A DNA stretch of 64,000 nt from Nakamurella lactea DSM 19367 (lineage in GTDB: Bacteria > Actinomycetota > Actinomycetes > Mycobacteriales > Nakamurellaceae): positions 44,585 through 108,584 of the forward strand of contig NZ_AUFT01000020.1 of NCBI RefSeq assembly GCF_000426645.1, read 5' to 3'. Positions within the stretch are counted from its first letter, which is position 1, and each line of letters opens with the position of its first letter. A program made the translations under genes and the position numbers. Under the pieces are notes generated by a model. That model searched no databases. It was not told where the DNA came from and saw only the letters and a list, made by a program, of their open reading frames with translations. This document shows, piece after piece, positions 40,024 through 48,150 of this stretch.

Positions 40024-41688
40024 ATGACCACACCGGACGCCTCGGCGGCACCGCCGCTCGGTGACGCGTTCCACGTCTTCGACACCACCCTTCGGGACGG
40101 TGCCCAACGTGAGGGCATCAGCTACTCGGTGGCCGACAAACTGGCGGTCGCCACTCTGCTCGACGAGCTCGGCGTCGGCTTCATCGAGGGTGGCTGGCCC
40201 GGTGCGATGCCCAAGGACACCGAGTTCTTCGCCAGGGCCGCGGCCGGTGAGCTGAAGCTGCGGACGGCACAGCTGGTCGCCTTCGGTGCCACTCGCAAGG
40301 CGGGGACCACCGCCGCCGCCGACCCCCAGGTTCTGGCGCTGCTCGACTCGGGTGCCCCTGTCGTCACCCTGGTGGCCAAATCCGATGTGCGCCATGTGGA
40401 ACGGGCGCTGCGCACCACCCAGGAGGAAAACCTGGCGATGGTGCGCGACACGGTGGAGTTCCTGGTCGGGCACGGGCGCCGGGTGTTCCTGGACTGCGAA
40501 CACTTCTTCGACGGCTACGCCGTGGATCCCGATTACGGGTTGCGGGTCGGCGAGGCGGCCATCGGCGCCGGCGCCGACGTGATGGTGCTGTGCGACACGA
40601 ACGGCGGCCAGTTGCCCGGCACCCTGGGCGAGACAGTGGCCGAGGTACTGCAGCGCACCGGATTCCGGCTCGGCATTCACTGCCAGGACGACACCGGCTG
40701 CGCGGTCGCCAACACCGTCTCCGCGGTCAGGGCCGGTGCCAGCCACGTGCAGTGCACGGCGAACGGTTACGGCGAGCGTGCCGGCAACGCCGATCTGTTC
40801 GCGGTGCTCGGCAACCTGGTCACCAAACTCGACCTGCCGGTGCTGCCGGACGGCCGGCTGGCCGAACTGGTCAGGGTCTCGCACGCGATCGCCGAATTGG
40901 CCAACATCGCACCGAACACCCACCAGGCCTACGTCGGCGCCTCGGCGTTCTCGCACAAGGCGGGGCTGCATGCCTCGGCGATCAAGGTGGATCCCGAGCT
41001 GTACAACCACCTCGATCCCGAAGTGGTCGGCAACGACATGCACATCCTGATCACCGAGATGGCCGGCCGGGCCTCCGTCGAGCTGAAGGCCAGGGAACTC
41101 GGCGTCGAACTGGCCCGCCGCCCAGATGTCGTCTCGCGGGTCGTTGACGAGGTGAAAACCCGTGAGGCGCAGGGCTTCTCGTACGAAGCGGCGGACGCAT
41201 CCTTCGAGCTGCTGCTGCGCGACGAGTTGGCGTCGGCCGACGGCCGTGGCGTCCCGGTGCCGTTCCGGCTGGAGTCGTACCGGGTGATCGTGGAGAACCC
41301 CCCTCGCCCTGGCAGCGGCGCGGTGTCCAGCGAGGCCACGGTGAAAGTGATGATCGGCGATCGCCGGGTGATCGTCACCGCCGAGGGCAACGGCCCGGTG
41401 AACGCGCTGGACTCGGCGCTCCGCTCGGCGCTCGAGGACGAGTTCACCGAACTGCGGCACGTGTCATTGACCGACTACAAGGTGCGCATCCTGGCCGGCA
41501 ACGCCGGGACCGACTCGATCACCAGGGTGCTGGTCACCTCCTCCGACCGGCACCGGGACTGGACGACCGTCGGCGTGCACCCGAACGTGGTCGAGGCGTC
41601 CTGGCAGGCGTTGGTCGACTCGCTGATCTTCGCGCTCGACTTCGTTCAGGGGCCGGAGCCGATCGAGCCCCAGGCGCCCGCTCGTTAG
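40024..41688 (+). CDS. cimA: Citramalate synthase
   Basis: 554-aa DRE-TIM enzyme that condenses acetyl-CoA with pyruvate to citramalate, giving 2-oxobutyrate for isoleucine without threonine deaminase. Seen: the metal/substrate signature FDTTLRDGAQREGISYS, HCQDDTGCAVANT and QCTANGYGERAGNADL, HKAGLHASAI, and a C-terminal LeuA-dimer regulatory domain (SEATVKVMIGDRRVIVTAEGNGPVNALDSAL). The DGAQREG form and overall length separate it from leuA. LeuC, LeuD and LeuB in this window can process its product. ATG 40024 starts just before the barrel. Confidence 0.93.
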   Translation: MTTPDASAAPPLGDAFHVFDTTLRDGAQREGISYSVADKLAVATLLDELGVGFIEGGWPGAMPKDTEFFARAAAGELKLRTAQLVAFGATRKAGTTAAADPQVLALLDSGAPVVTLVAKSDVRHVERALRTTQEENLAMVRDTVEFLVGHGRRVFLDCEHFFDGYAVDPDYGLRVGEAAIGAGADVMVLCDTNGGQLPGTLGETVAEVLQRTGFRLGIHCQDDTGCAVANTVSAVRAGASHVQCTANGYGERAGNADLFAVLGNLVTKLDLPVLPDGRLAELVRVSHAIAELANIAPNTHQAYVGASAFSHKAGLHASAIKVDPELYNHLDPEVVGNDMHILITEMAGRASVELKARELGVELARRPDVVSRVVDEVKTREAQGFSYEAADASFELLLRDELASADGRGVPVPFRLESYRVIVENPPRPGSGAVSSEATVKVMIGDRRVIVTAEGNGPVNALDSALRSALEDEFTELRHVSLTDYKVRILAGNAGTDSITRVLVTSSDRHRDWTTVGVHPNVVEASWQALVDSLIFALDFVQGPEPIEPQAPAR

Positions 41689-41752
41689 GCTCGGGGCGCA
41701 CTCGCCCACACCGGGGAACCGGCTCGTTCCACCGACACCCACAGGAGATGCC

Positions 41753-42550
41753 ATGCGTCTGGCCAGGATCGCCCACCCCACCGGTGGCGTGATGTTCGTG
41801 TCCATCGACGGTGACGTCGTCCTCGACGCCGCGACCGGTGCGCCGACCGGCGACGCGCAGACCAGGGAGATCCTGGCGCACCCGTTCGGCACCCCCGAGT
41901 ACTCCGGCCGCACCTTCCCGCTGGCGCAGGCCAGGTTGCTGGCACCGATCCTGCCGTCCAAGGTGGTCGCCTTCGGCCGCACCTACGCCGACCACGCGGC
42001 CGAGCTGGGCAACGCCGTTCCGGACGAGCCGCTCTGCTTCCTCAAACCGTCCACCTCGGTGGTCGGTCCCGGAGCGCCGATCGTGCTGCCGCCGCAGAGC
42101 ACGCAGGTGAGTTTCGAGGGGGAGCTGGCCGTGGTGATAGGCCGGCCGTGCAAGGACGTGCGGGCCGAGGATGCCTCATCGGTGATCCTCGGCTACTCGG
42201 TTGCCAACGACGTCACCGCCCGGGATCTGCAGAAGACCGACGGACAGTGGGCCAGGGCCAAGGGCTTCGATTCGTTCTGCCCGCTCGGCCCGTGGATCGA
42301 GACCGAGCTGGACCCGCAGGGCCTGTCCATCCGCACCGAGGTGGACGGCGAGGTGCGCCAGGACGGCAACACCTCGGACCTGGTGTTCACCATCGGTGAG
42401 CTGATCGAGTGGATCTCGGCGGCGATGACGCTGCTGCCCGGCGATGTGATCCTCACCGGTACCCCCGAAGGGGTCGGGCTGCTGGAGAGCGGGCAGCGGG
42501 TGTCGATCGAGGTCGAGGGCATCGGCACCCTGGTCAACCCGGTCGCCTAG
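41753..42550 (+). CDS. Fumarylacetoacetate-hydrolase-family protein
   Basis: 265-aa enzyme of the FAH/2-hydroxyhepta-2,4-diene-1,7-dioate isomerase group. The core LPSKVVAFGRTYADHAAELG, the metal-binding EGELAVVIG (E-x-E-L), VANDVTARDLQ and GDVILTGTPEGVG are complete. AGGAG lies 6 nt before the ATG. The mycobacterial counterpart is Rv2993c, situated between leuB and gltX. It may hydrolyse or decarboxylate an acylpyruvate; substrates vary widely in this family and its link to leucine or glutamyl-tRNA genes is unexplained. Confidence 0.87.
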   Translation: MRLARIAHPTGGVMFVSIDGDVVLDAATGAPTGDAQTREILAHPFGTPEYSGRTFPLAQARLLAPILPSKVVAFGRTYADHAAELGNAVPDEPLCFLKPSTSVVGPGAPIVLPPQSTQVSFEGELAVVIGRPCKDVRAEDASSVILGYSVANDVTARDLQKTDGQWARAKGFDSFCPLGPWIETELDPQGLSIRTEVDGEVRQDGNTSDLVFTIGELIEWISAAMTLLPGDVILTGTPEGVGLLESGQRVSIEVEGIGTLVNPVA

Positions 42551-42821
42551 TTCTTCTGGTTCGCCGCCGCGCTGTGTCTTTTTGGCTCGCCGCCGCGCTC
42601 GCTGCGGTCGCGGGATCATCGCTCCTTCGTCGCGCGATCCCGCGTCCTCGCTTCGCTGTGCGGCTCACGAGGTGACGTCCGGGTCCTCGCTTCGCTGTGC
42701 GGCTCACGCAGGTGTTCGCCCGGACGTTCCGGCGAGCCTGCGGGGCGCCGACCTGCGAATTGGGAACTGCGCTGGTGGGCCTGTAGTATTGGTCCTCGTG
42801 CCCGGCTTCCCGCCGGTGCCT
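42551..42821 (+). repeat. Repeat-rich gap with 26-bp direct repeat; gltX absent
   Basis: The 26-bp sequence beginning GTCCTCGCTTCGCTGTGCGG is found at 42643-42668 and 42682-42707, 39 bp apart. Just before it CGCGGGATC (42608-42616) and GATCCCGCG (42635-42643) form an inverted pair. GCCGCCGCGCT also recurs at 42563 and 42583. No coding potential is seen. In mycobacteria this is where gltX would be, so the stretch may be a scar of its loss or translocation, or a dispersed REP-like element. Confidence 0.6.
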
Positions 42822-42893
42822 TGGGGTATGGTGTAATTGGCAACACTAGGGATTCTGATTCCCTCATTCTAGGTTCGAGTCCTAGTACCCCAG
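42822..42893 (+). tRNA. tRNA-Gln (anticodon CTG)
   Basis: 72 nt. Acceptor stem TGGGGTA/TACCCCA with G discriminator, anticodon stem AGGGA/TCCCT with loop TTCTGAT, so CTG reads CAG codons; T-loop GGTTCGAGTCC is present. CCA is not encoded. In this organism it would be charged with glutamate and then amidated by GatCAB. Confidence 0.93.
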
Positions 42894-42931
42894 CGGTCAC
42901 CCGAAGTTCGGGTACCATATGTGAAGTTCCG

Positions 42932-43004
42932 GCCCCCGTCGTCTAGCGGCCTAGGACGCCGCCCTCTCACGGCGGTAGCGTGGGTTCGAATCCCATCGGG
43001 GGTA
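42932..43004 (+). tRNA. tRNA-Glu (anticodon CTC)
   Basis: 73 nt. Acceptor GCCCCCG/CGGGGGT (G-U first pair) with A discriminator, anticodon stem CCGCC/GGCGG with loop CTCTCAC giving CTC for GAG codons, T-arm GGGTTCGAATCCC. CCA is not encoded. It lies 38 nt after tRNA-Gln, so the two are likely co-transcribed; a hairpin follows. Confidence 0.93.
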
Positions 43005-43010
43005 CGTGTG

Positions 43011-43041
43011 AAATCCCGGTCGCCATCGGCGACCGGGATTT
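43011..43041 (+). terminator. Terminator of the tRNA-Gln/Glu unit
   Basis: AAATCCCGGTCGCC and GGCGACCGGGATTT form a perfect 14-bp stem with an ATC loop, ending in TTTGTCGTTT. It starts 6 nt after tRNA-Glu. Confidence 0.9.
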
Positions 43042-43065
43042 GTCGTTTCGGGTCCCTGCGGCGGA

Positions 43066-43133
43066 GGTTCGCAACGCCAGCAGTGGTTCGCAACGCGGAT
43101 GACGGTTGCGAACCACTAGGACGGTTGCGAACC
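43066..43133. repeat. Four copies of GGTTCGCAAC, two direct then two inverted
   Basis: GGTTCGCAAC at 43066 and 43085, then its reverse complement GTTGCGAACC at 43105 and 43124; spacings are 19, 20 and 19 bp. The two inner copies extend to an exact 13-bp inverted repeat (43082-43094 / 43105-43117). The array lies between the tRNA terminator and the end of the convergent IclR gene. It could be a cooperative protein-binding site or fold into alternative hairpins that end transcription from the right. Confidence 0.75.
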
Positions 43134-43191
43134 CTCAGGCGCGGAACCGCAGCCGGGCGCAGCGGCGCACGCCAGTGTTCGCACGCCAGTG

Positions 43192-43893
43192 TTACAGCCT
43201 TGCGGTGAGGGCCTCGCTGGCCTGGAGCAGGTCGCCGGCCCAGCGCACTCCTGGGCGGCGGCCGATCCGGTCGATCGGGCCGGATACCGACACCGCGGCG
43301 ATCACCGCGCCATCCTTGTCCTTGATCGGCGCCGACACCGAGGCGACACCGGGTTCGCGCTCAGCGACCGACTGGGCCCAGCCGCGCCGGCGCACCTCCG
43401 CGAGCATCCGTTCGGTGATCAGGCCGTCTGCGAGCACCGGGCGTTGCACGGTGGCATCGCCCCAGGCCGCCAGCACCTTGGCGGCCGAGCCCGCCGTCAT
43501 CGGCAACCGGGCGCCCAGTGGGACCGTGTCGCGCAGCCCGGCCGCGGGCTCGGACACCGCGATACAGATCCGGTTGCTGCCATCGATCCGGTAGATCTGC
43601 ACGCTCTCGCCGGTGCGGTCGCGCAGCCTGGGCAGCACATCCGCGGAGGCGGCCAGCAATGGATCCGGCGCACCAGCGGCCATCACCGCGAGCATCGGTC
43701 CGGGGCGCCAGCGACCGTGCTCGTCCCTGGCCAGCAGTCCGTGCACTTCGAGCCCGACGGCCAGCCGGTGCGCGGTCGCCCTCGGCAGGCCGGTGACGGT
43801 GCACAGATCTGCCAGCCCGATCGGCGTGCCCATCGTCGCGTGCAAGACCTGGACGGCTTTGTCGAGAACTCCGATGCCGCTAGACTGTCCCAT
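43192..43893 (-). CDS. IclR-family regulator of branched-chain amino acid genes (LtbR/NdgR type)
   Basis: 233 aa: N-terminal winged helix (IGLADLCTVTGLPRATAHRLAVGLEVHGLL) and an IclR ligand domain (PLLAASADVLPRLRDRTGESVQIYR, SAAKVLAAWGD, VASVSAPIKDKDGAVIAAVSVSGP). It is divergent from leuCD, the conserved position of LtbR in Corynebacterium, NdgR in Streptomyces and Rv2989 in M. tuberculosis, which control leucine genes. A TAGTAT -10 box lies 6 nt before the ATG with no ribosome-binding site, so it should be leaderless. The 20-bp box at 43908-43927 overlaps the likely -35 and recurs at ilvB, so it probably represses itself while controlling leuCD and ilvBNC. Confidence 0.88.
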   Translation of the reverse strand: MGQSSGIGVLDKAVQVLHATMGTPIGLADLCTVTGLPRATAHRLAVGLEVHGLLARDEHGRWRPGPMLAVMAAGAPDPLLAASADVLPRLRDRTGESVQIYRIDGSNRICIAVSEPAAGLRDTVPLGARLPMTAGSAAKVLAAWGDATVQRPVLADGLITERMLAEVRRRGWAQSVAEREPGVASVSAPIKDKDGAVIAAVSVSGPIDRIGRRPGVRWAGDLLQASEALTARL

Positions 43894-43899
43894 GAAGCG

Positions 43900-43929
43900 A
43901 TACTAGATTCCCGGATGCTGAGATGTCCA
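43900..43929 (-). promoter_or_regulatory. Leaderless promoter of the IclR regulator with overlapping 20-bp box
   Basis: On the - strand TAGTAT (43905-43900) and a possible -35 TGGACA (43929-43924) are 18 bp apart. The box TTCCCGGATGCTGAGATGTC (+ strand 43908-43927), identical to 29599-29618, fills the spacer and part of -35. Binding there would block this promoter; the same site is about 140 bp upstream of the leuC ATG. Confidence 0.75.
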
Positions 43930-44064
43930 CCCGTAATGCCCGCCTGCGACGGTCCCTGACTGACGTCCGCCCGGCATCTGCCCGGTCGGCACCCGCGCCG
44001 GGTGTCCAGCAGGGACCATCAGCTCCGGGTCGGTATCCGACCGAGCGGAACGAAAGGTTGTGCC

Positions 44065-45498
44065 ATGGGACGCACGATGGCCGAGAAGGTCTGGGAAGCA
44101 CACGTGGTCCGGCGTGAGGCCGGCGAACCCGACCTGTTGTTCATCGATCTGCACCTGGTGCACGAGGTGACCAGCCCGCAGGCGTTCGACGGTCTACGAC
44201 AGACCGGCCGAGGCGTCCGACGGCCGGACCTGACGCTGGCCACCGAGGACCACAACGTGCCGACCATCGACGTGAATCTGCCGATCGCGGACGAGGTCTC
44301 GCGGTTGCAGGTGCAGACGCTGCGGGACAACTGCGCCGAGTTCGGCGTGCCGCTGTATTCGATGGGGAACGCCGAACAGGGCATCGTGCACGTCGTCGGC
44401 CCGCAACTCGGGCTGACCCAGCCGGGAATGACGATCGTCTGCGGCGACTCGCACACGTCGACGCACGGTGCGTTCGGCGCCCTCGCCTTCGGTATCGGCA
44501 CCAGCGAGGTCGAGCACGTGCTGGCCACTCAGACCTTGCCGCTCAAGCCGTTCCGGACGATGGCGATCACCATCGAGGGCGAACTGCCGGACGGGGTCAG
44601 TGCCAAGGACGTGATCCTGGCGGTGATCGCGAAGATCGGCACCGGCGGCGGTCAGGGATACGTCCTGGAGTACCGGGGGTCTGCGATCCGCGGCCTGTCC
44701 ATGGAAGCCCGGATGACGATCGCCAACATGTCCATCGAGGCCGGAGCGCGGGCGGGAATGATTGCCCCGGACCAGACCACCTTCGACTACATGGCGGGGC
44801 GCCCGCACGCCCCGGCCGGCGAGCAGTGGGATGCCGCGGTCGAATACTGGCAATCGCTGGCCACCGACGACGACGCGGTCTTCGACGCCGAGGTGGTGAT
44901 CGATGCCGCCGAGCTGTCACCGTTCGTCACCTGGGGCACCAATCCCGGGCAGGGCCTGCCGCTGTCCGGCGAGATCCCCGACCCGGCACTCATCTCCGAC
45001 GACGGTGCGCGCAGCGCGGCCGAGAGGGCGCTGGAGTACATGGATCTGGTCCCCGGCACCCCGCTGCGCGACATCCGGGTGGACACCGTCTTTCTCGGCT
45101 CCTGCACCAATGGCCGGATCGAGGATCTGCGGGTGGCGGCCGAGATCATCGGCGGCCGCACGGTGGCCGACGGGGTGCGGATGCTGGTGGTGCCCGGGTC
45201 GATGCGGGTCAAGCTGCAGGCCGAGCAGGAGGGCCTGGACGAGGTATTCACCGCGGCCGGGGCCGAGTGGCGCAGCGCCGGCTGTTCGATGTGTCTGGGC
45301 ATGAACCCCGATCAACTGGCGCCGGGGGAGCGCAGCGCGTCCACCTCCAACCGGAACTTCGAAGGCCGGCAGGGCAAAGGTGGCCGGACACATCTGGTCT
45401 CGCCGCAGGTGGCCGCCGCCACCGCTGTCCGCGGCACGCTCAGCTCGCCGGCCGACCTGCAGCCGCTCGGTGCCGACCGGGCCGTCGCCACCCACTGA
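44065..45498 (+). CDS. leuC: 3-isopropylmalate dehydratase large subunit
   Basis: 477-aa aconitase-family subunit with a [4Fe-4S] cluster. Cluster cysteines appear in [13 protein letters not shown] and in [12 protein letters not shown]; the N-terminal [21 protein letters not shown] and [32 protein letters not shown] are diagnostic. ATG 44065 has AAAGG 7 nt upstream; in-frame GTGs upstream add nothing conserved. The leuD ATG follows after 24 nt. With LeuD it isomerises 2-isopropylmalate and probably citramalate. Confidence 0.95.
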   Translation: MGRTMAEKVWEAHVVRREAGEPDLLFIDLHLVHEVTSPQAFDGLRQTGRGVRRPDLTLATEDHNVPTIDVNLPIADEVSRLQVQTLRDNCAEFGVPLYSMGNAEQGIVHVVGPQLGLTQPGMTIVCGDSHTSTHGAFGALAFGIGTSEVEHVLATQTLPLKPFRTMAITIEGELPDGVSAKDVILAVIAKIGTGGGQGYVLEYRGSAIRGLSMEARMTIANMSIEAGARAGMIAPDQTTFDYMAGRPHAPAGEQWDAAVEYWQSLATDDDAVFDAEVVIDAAELSPFVTWGTNPGQGLPLSGEIPDPALISDDGARSAAERALEYMDLVPGTPLRDIRVDTVFLGSCTNGRIEDLRVAAEIIGGRTVADGVRMLVVPGSMRVKLQAEQEGLDEVFTAAGAEWRSAGCSMCLGMNPDQLAPGERSASTSNRNFEGRQGKGGRTHLVSPQVAAATAVRGTLSSPADLQPLGADRAVATH

Positions 45499-45522
45499 TC
45501 CGCCAACTCGGGAGAAGTCATC

Positions 45523-46116
45523 ATGGAAGCGTTCGTCACCCACACCGGCGTCGGGATCCCGCTGCGTCGCAGCAATGTGGACACCGACCAGATCATCCCG
45601 GCCGTCTATCTGAAGCGGATCACCCGTACGGGGTTCGAGGACGGGCTGTTCGCGGCCTGGCGCAGCGATCCCTCGTTCATCCTGAACCAGCCGGTGTTCG
45701 CCGGCGGCTCGGTGTTGGTCGCCGGCTCCGACTTCGGCACCGGATCCTCCCGGGAGCACGCGGTCTGGGCGCTGATGGACTACGGGATCAGGGTGGTCAT
45801 CTCCTCGCGCTTCGCCGACATCTTCCGCGGGAACGCCGGTAAGGGCGGGCTTCTCGCCGCCCAGGTCGCCCAGGACGACGTCGAGCTGATCTGGAAGGTG
45901 CTCGAGAACGCGCCGGGGACCGAGGTGACGGTCGATCTCACCGAGCAGACGGTTACGGCCGGTGCCCTGACGGTCCGGTTCGACGTCGACCAGTCCACCC
46001 GCTGGCGTCTGCTGGAGGGTTGGGACGACATCTCCCTGACCCTGCGAAACGCCGATGAGATCGGTGAATTCGAGAGTCGTCGGCCACAATTTCTGCCGGT
46101 CACCACGACGTCCTGA
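45523..46116 (+). CDS. leuD: 3-isopropylmalate dehydratase small subunit
   Basis: 197-aa swivel domain. Seen: [53 protein letters not shown] and [16 protein letters not shown], which form the substrate pocket completed by LeuC. GGAGA is 6 nt before the ATG. No terminator is obvious downstream, where a 331-nt gap leads to hup. Confidence 0.95.
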   Translation: MEAFVTHTGVGIPLRRSNVDTDQIIPAVYLKRITRTGFEDGLFAAWRSDPSFILNQPVFAGGSVLVAGSDFGTGSSREHAVWALMDYGIRVVISSRFADIFRGNAGKGGLLAAQVAQDDVELIWKVLENAPGTEVTVDLTEQTVTAGALTVRFDVDQSTRWRLLEGWDDISLTLRNADEIGEFESRRPQFLPVTTTS

Positions 46117-46447
46117 ACGGGCCTCCGCGAGGCCGGGATCCGGGCCCGTCGGGCGCCATGTCCGGTCCCGATCGGCCCACCTGCCTGCCGCGTTCGACTG
46201 CCGATATACGATGTGCCGCAACGATTTTCGATTCCGCCATCGGGCGTTCATCAGCTCCCCGGGGTGCCCTGGATCGGCGCCTGGAACCGGGTCATCGGTG
46301 CCGTTCGGGGAGTTCGCCGGGCGCCGAGATCGGTTGGAACACTAGGCGTTGCGCCGCGTGGCGATTGGCGTTGTGGCGATTTCGCGCCTACCCTGTCGCC
46401 CAGTCGGCCCAATGATCCCCGGGGCCGGGAATGTCCTGGGAGGGACC
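46117..46447 (+). promoter_or_regulatory. leuD-hup intergenic region with probable hup promoter
   Basis: No gene is seen. TTGGCG (46365-46370) and TACCCT (46389-46394) with an 18-bp spacer would start transcription about 50 nt before hup. A second A+T-rich spot, GATATACGATG near 46204, may hold another promoter. GGGAGGGA precedes the hup start. Confidence 0.5.
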
Positions 46448-47164
46448 GTGAACAAGACCGATCTGATCAACAAGCTCGCGGAACGGCTGGACGGCGACAA
46501 GAAAGCCGCCTCAGCCGCTGTCGAGGGTTTCATCGACCTGGTGGAGCGCGAGGTGCATCGTGGTGGCAGCGTCTCGCTGTCCGGCTTCGGCGTCTTCGAA
46601 AAGCGGGCCCGTGCGGCCCGCACGGCCCGGAACCCCCGGACCGGCGAAGCGGTGCGGGTGAAGAAGACCACCGTGCCGGCATTCCGCCCCGGAAAGTACT
46701 TCAAGGACGTGCTTTCCGGCGCCGAGAAGCTGCCCAAGGCGCCGGCTGCCACCACCCGGACCGCCGCTGCCAAGCCGGCTGCGACCCGGACCGCCGCTGC
46801 CAAGCCGGCCGCGACCCGGACCACCCGGACCGTTGCCGCCAAGCCGGCTGCGACCCGGACCGCTGCCGCCAAGCCGGCCGCGACCCGGACCACCCGGACC
46901 GCTGCCGCCAAGCCGGCCGCGACCCGGACCACCCGGACCGCTGCCGCCAAGCCGGCTGCGACCCGGACCGCTGCGGCCAAGCCGGCCGCCACCCGGACCG
47001 CTGCCGCCACCAAGCCGGCCGCGACCCGCAAGGCTGCCCCGGCACCGAAGAAGGCCGCGCCGAAGGCTGCTCCGAAGGCCGCGGTCAAGGCTGCTCCGAA
47101 GGCCGCCCCGAAGGCTGCCGCCAAGAAGGCGCCGGCGAAGAAGGCTGCCGCCAAGAAGAAGTGA
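46448..47164 (+). CDS. hup: HU-family nucleoid protein with Lys/Ala/Arg/Thr repeat tail
   Basis: 238 aa. Residues 1-90 are a normal HU fold: NKTDLINKLAERL, AAVEGFIDLVEREV, GGSVSLSGFGVFEKR and the DNA-binding arm ARTARNPRTGEAVRV, ending VPAFRPGKYFKDVLSG. The rest is a basic disordered tail, first eight copies of KPAATR separated by TAAA or TTRTAAA, then a PKAA/KKA tail resembling H1 histones. Similar tails occur in mycobacterial HupB and streptomycete HupS, but those are mostly PAKKA/KAAK repeats; the Arg/Thr-rich block is distinctive. GTG 46448 has a good ribosome-binding site. It compacts and protects DNA. It follows leuD as in Rv2987c-Rv2986c. Confidence 0.95.
   Translation: MNKTDLINKLAERLDGDKKAASAAVEGFIDLVEREVHRGGSVSLSGFGVFEKRARAARTARNPRTGEAVRVKKTTVPAFRPGKYFKDVLSGAEKLPKAPAATTRTAAAKPAATRTAAAKPAATRTTRTVAAKPAATRTAAAKPAATRTTRTAAAKPAATRTTRTAAAKPAATRTAAAKPAATRTAAATKPAATRKAAPAPKKAAPKAAPKAAVKAAPKAAPKAAAKKAPAKKAAAKKK
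46743..47031 (+). repeat. In-frame 30/39-bp tandem repeats of the HU tail
   Basis: Repeating DNA built from GCTGCCAAGCCGGCYGCGAC and CCGGACC segments gives alternate 30-bp and 39-bp units, eight copies. Copies are nearly identical, so length polymorphism between strains is expected. Confidence 0.85.
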
Positions 47165-47196
47165 CGTCCGGCGCGGCAGCGCGTCGGAGGTGATCG

Positions 47197-47227
47197 AGGG
47201 CCCGGCATCCATTGTGGTGCCGGGCCT
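47197..47227. terminator. Hairpin between hup and the nudix gene
   Basis: GGCCCGGCA pairs with TGCCGGGCC (9 bp), and CCA with TGG above a single bulged base, around a TTG loop. It lies 32 nt after hup and 23 nt from the end of the convergent nudix gene. Confidence 0.7.
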
Positions 47228-47250
47228 TCGACCTGCCCGGCCGGCCCGAC

Positions 47251-48150
47251 TCAGATCGAGGGCGCGGGATACGGGTCGGCCTGGACCAGGTGGTCGCCGT
47301 CGAACGAGAGCACCCAGAAGGAGGCCTTCGGGGTGCTGGCGTCCGGCACCGTGATGTCCGACCTGGCCGCCAACGACTTCACCACCCCCGGGATCACCCC
47401 ACCCTGACTGGCCGCCACCACGCAGCCGGGTCCGGTCGCATCCTTGGCCAGTTCCAGCACCCGGCGGCGGGCGGCGGCCGGATCATCGCGGTAGATGTCC
47501 TCGCTCAGTGAAGGTTCGACGCCGATCGGCAGGCCGAGGGACGTCGCCAGCGGCATCACCGTCTGCCGGCAGCGGGTACTGGGCGCACTGACGATCCGGG
47601 CCGGGGCGAACGGTCGGAGCAGCCGGTCGAGGGCCTGAGCCTGCTTGCGGCCCTTGGCGTCCAGCCGCCGACGGGCATCGTCGCCGTCGAAGGACTCCCG
47701 GTGGCCCGCCTTCGCGTGGCGCAGCAGGATCACCGTGTGCAGCGCTGCGGGGTGCACGCCGAAGGTGGACAGCACGGCTCGGTCGAAGTCGTAGGTCAGT
47801 TGCTCGGCGGCCGCCTCGATCGGCATCCAGCGGACCTCGTCGACCTCCTTGTTGGGCGTGAAGGATCCATTCAGTCTGCGGGCCGAGAAGTACTGCACGT
47901 TCTTCAGTCCGGCCGGCACGGTATAGCTCACACTGGTCAGCGCCCGGCCGATCGCCGAGCAGTAGCCGGTCTCCTCGGCGACCTCCCGGTGCGCGGTCTG
48001 CGCCGGGGTCTCGTCACCGTCGGCCTTCCCCTTCGGCAGCGACCAGTCGTCGTAGCTCGGCCGGTGCACAAGGGCAACCCGGATCCCGTGCCGTCGTGAG
48101 GGTTTCCAGAGCACGCCGCCGGCCGCCCGGACGTCGGGATCACTCCCCAC
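47251..48150 (-). CDS. Nudix hydrolase fused to histidine phosphatase (MutT1-like)
   Basis: 299 aa in two domains. Residues ~1-140 are a nudix hydrolase with the box G-x5-E-x7-R-E-V-A-E-E-T-G (GKADGDE...REVAEETG). Residues ~145-299 are a histidine phosphatase beginning [10 protein letters not shown] and containing [10 protein letters not shown]. This is the MutT1 (Rv2985) architecture, which removes 8-oxo-dGTP/8-oxo-GTP and diadenosine polyphosphates in two steps. GTG 48150 overlaps the ppk stop by 11 nt with GGGAG upstream, so it is translated from the ppk transcript. Substrate is by family. Confidence 0.88.
   Translation of the reverse strand: MGSDPDVRAAGGVLWKPSRRHGIRVALVHRPSYDDWSLPKGKADGDETPAQTAHREVAEETGYCSAIGRALTSVSYTVPAGLKNVQYFSARRLNGSFTPNKEVDEVRWMPIEAAAEQLTYDFDRAVLSTFGVHPAALHTVILLRHAKAGHRESFDGDDARRRLDAKGRKQAQALDRLLRPFAPARIVSAPSTRCRQTVMPLATSLGLPIGVEPSLSEDIYRDDPAAARRRVLELAKDATGPGCVVAASQGGVIPGVVKSLAARSDITVPDASTPKASFWVLSFDGDHLVQADPYPAPSI

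Noticed and set aside
35501..40051. A 1516-codon open frame on the - strand
   Set aside because: It runs antisense to the subtilase and leuB, both of which have clear motifs; its composition (Arg/Gly/Val/Asp-rich, no domains) is the usual G+C-rich shadow.
44002..44064. Possible leucine-rich leader peptide before leuC
   Set aside because: Short frames in the gap (for example from ATG 43936) contain no run of Leu codons and no attenuator hairpin with a U-tract follows.
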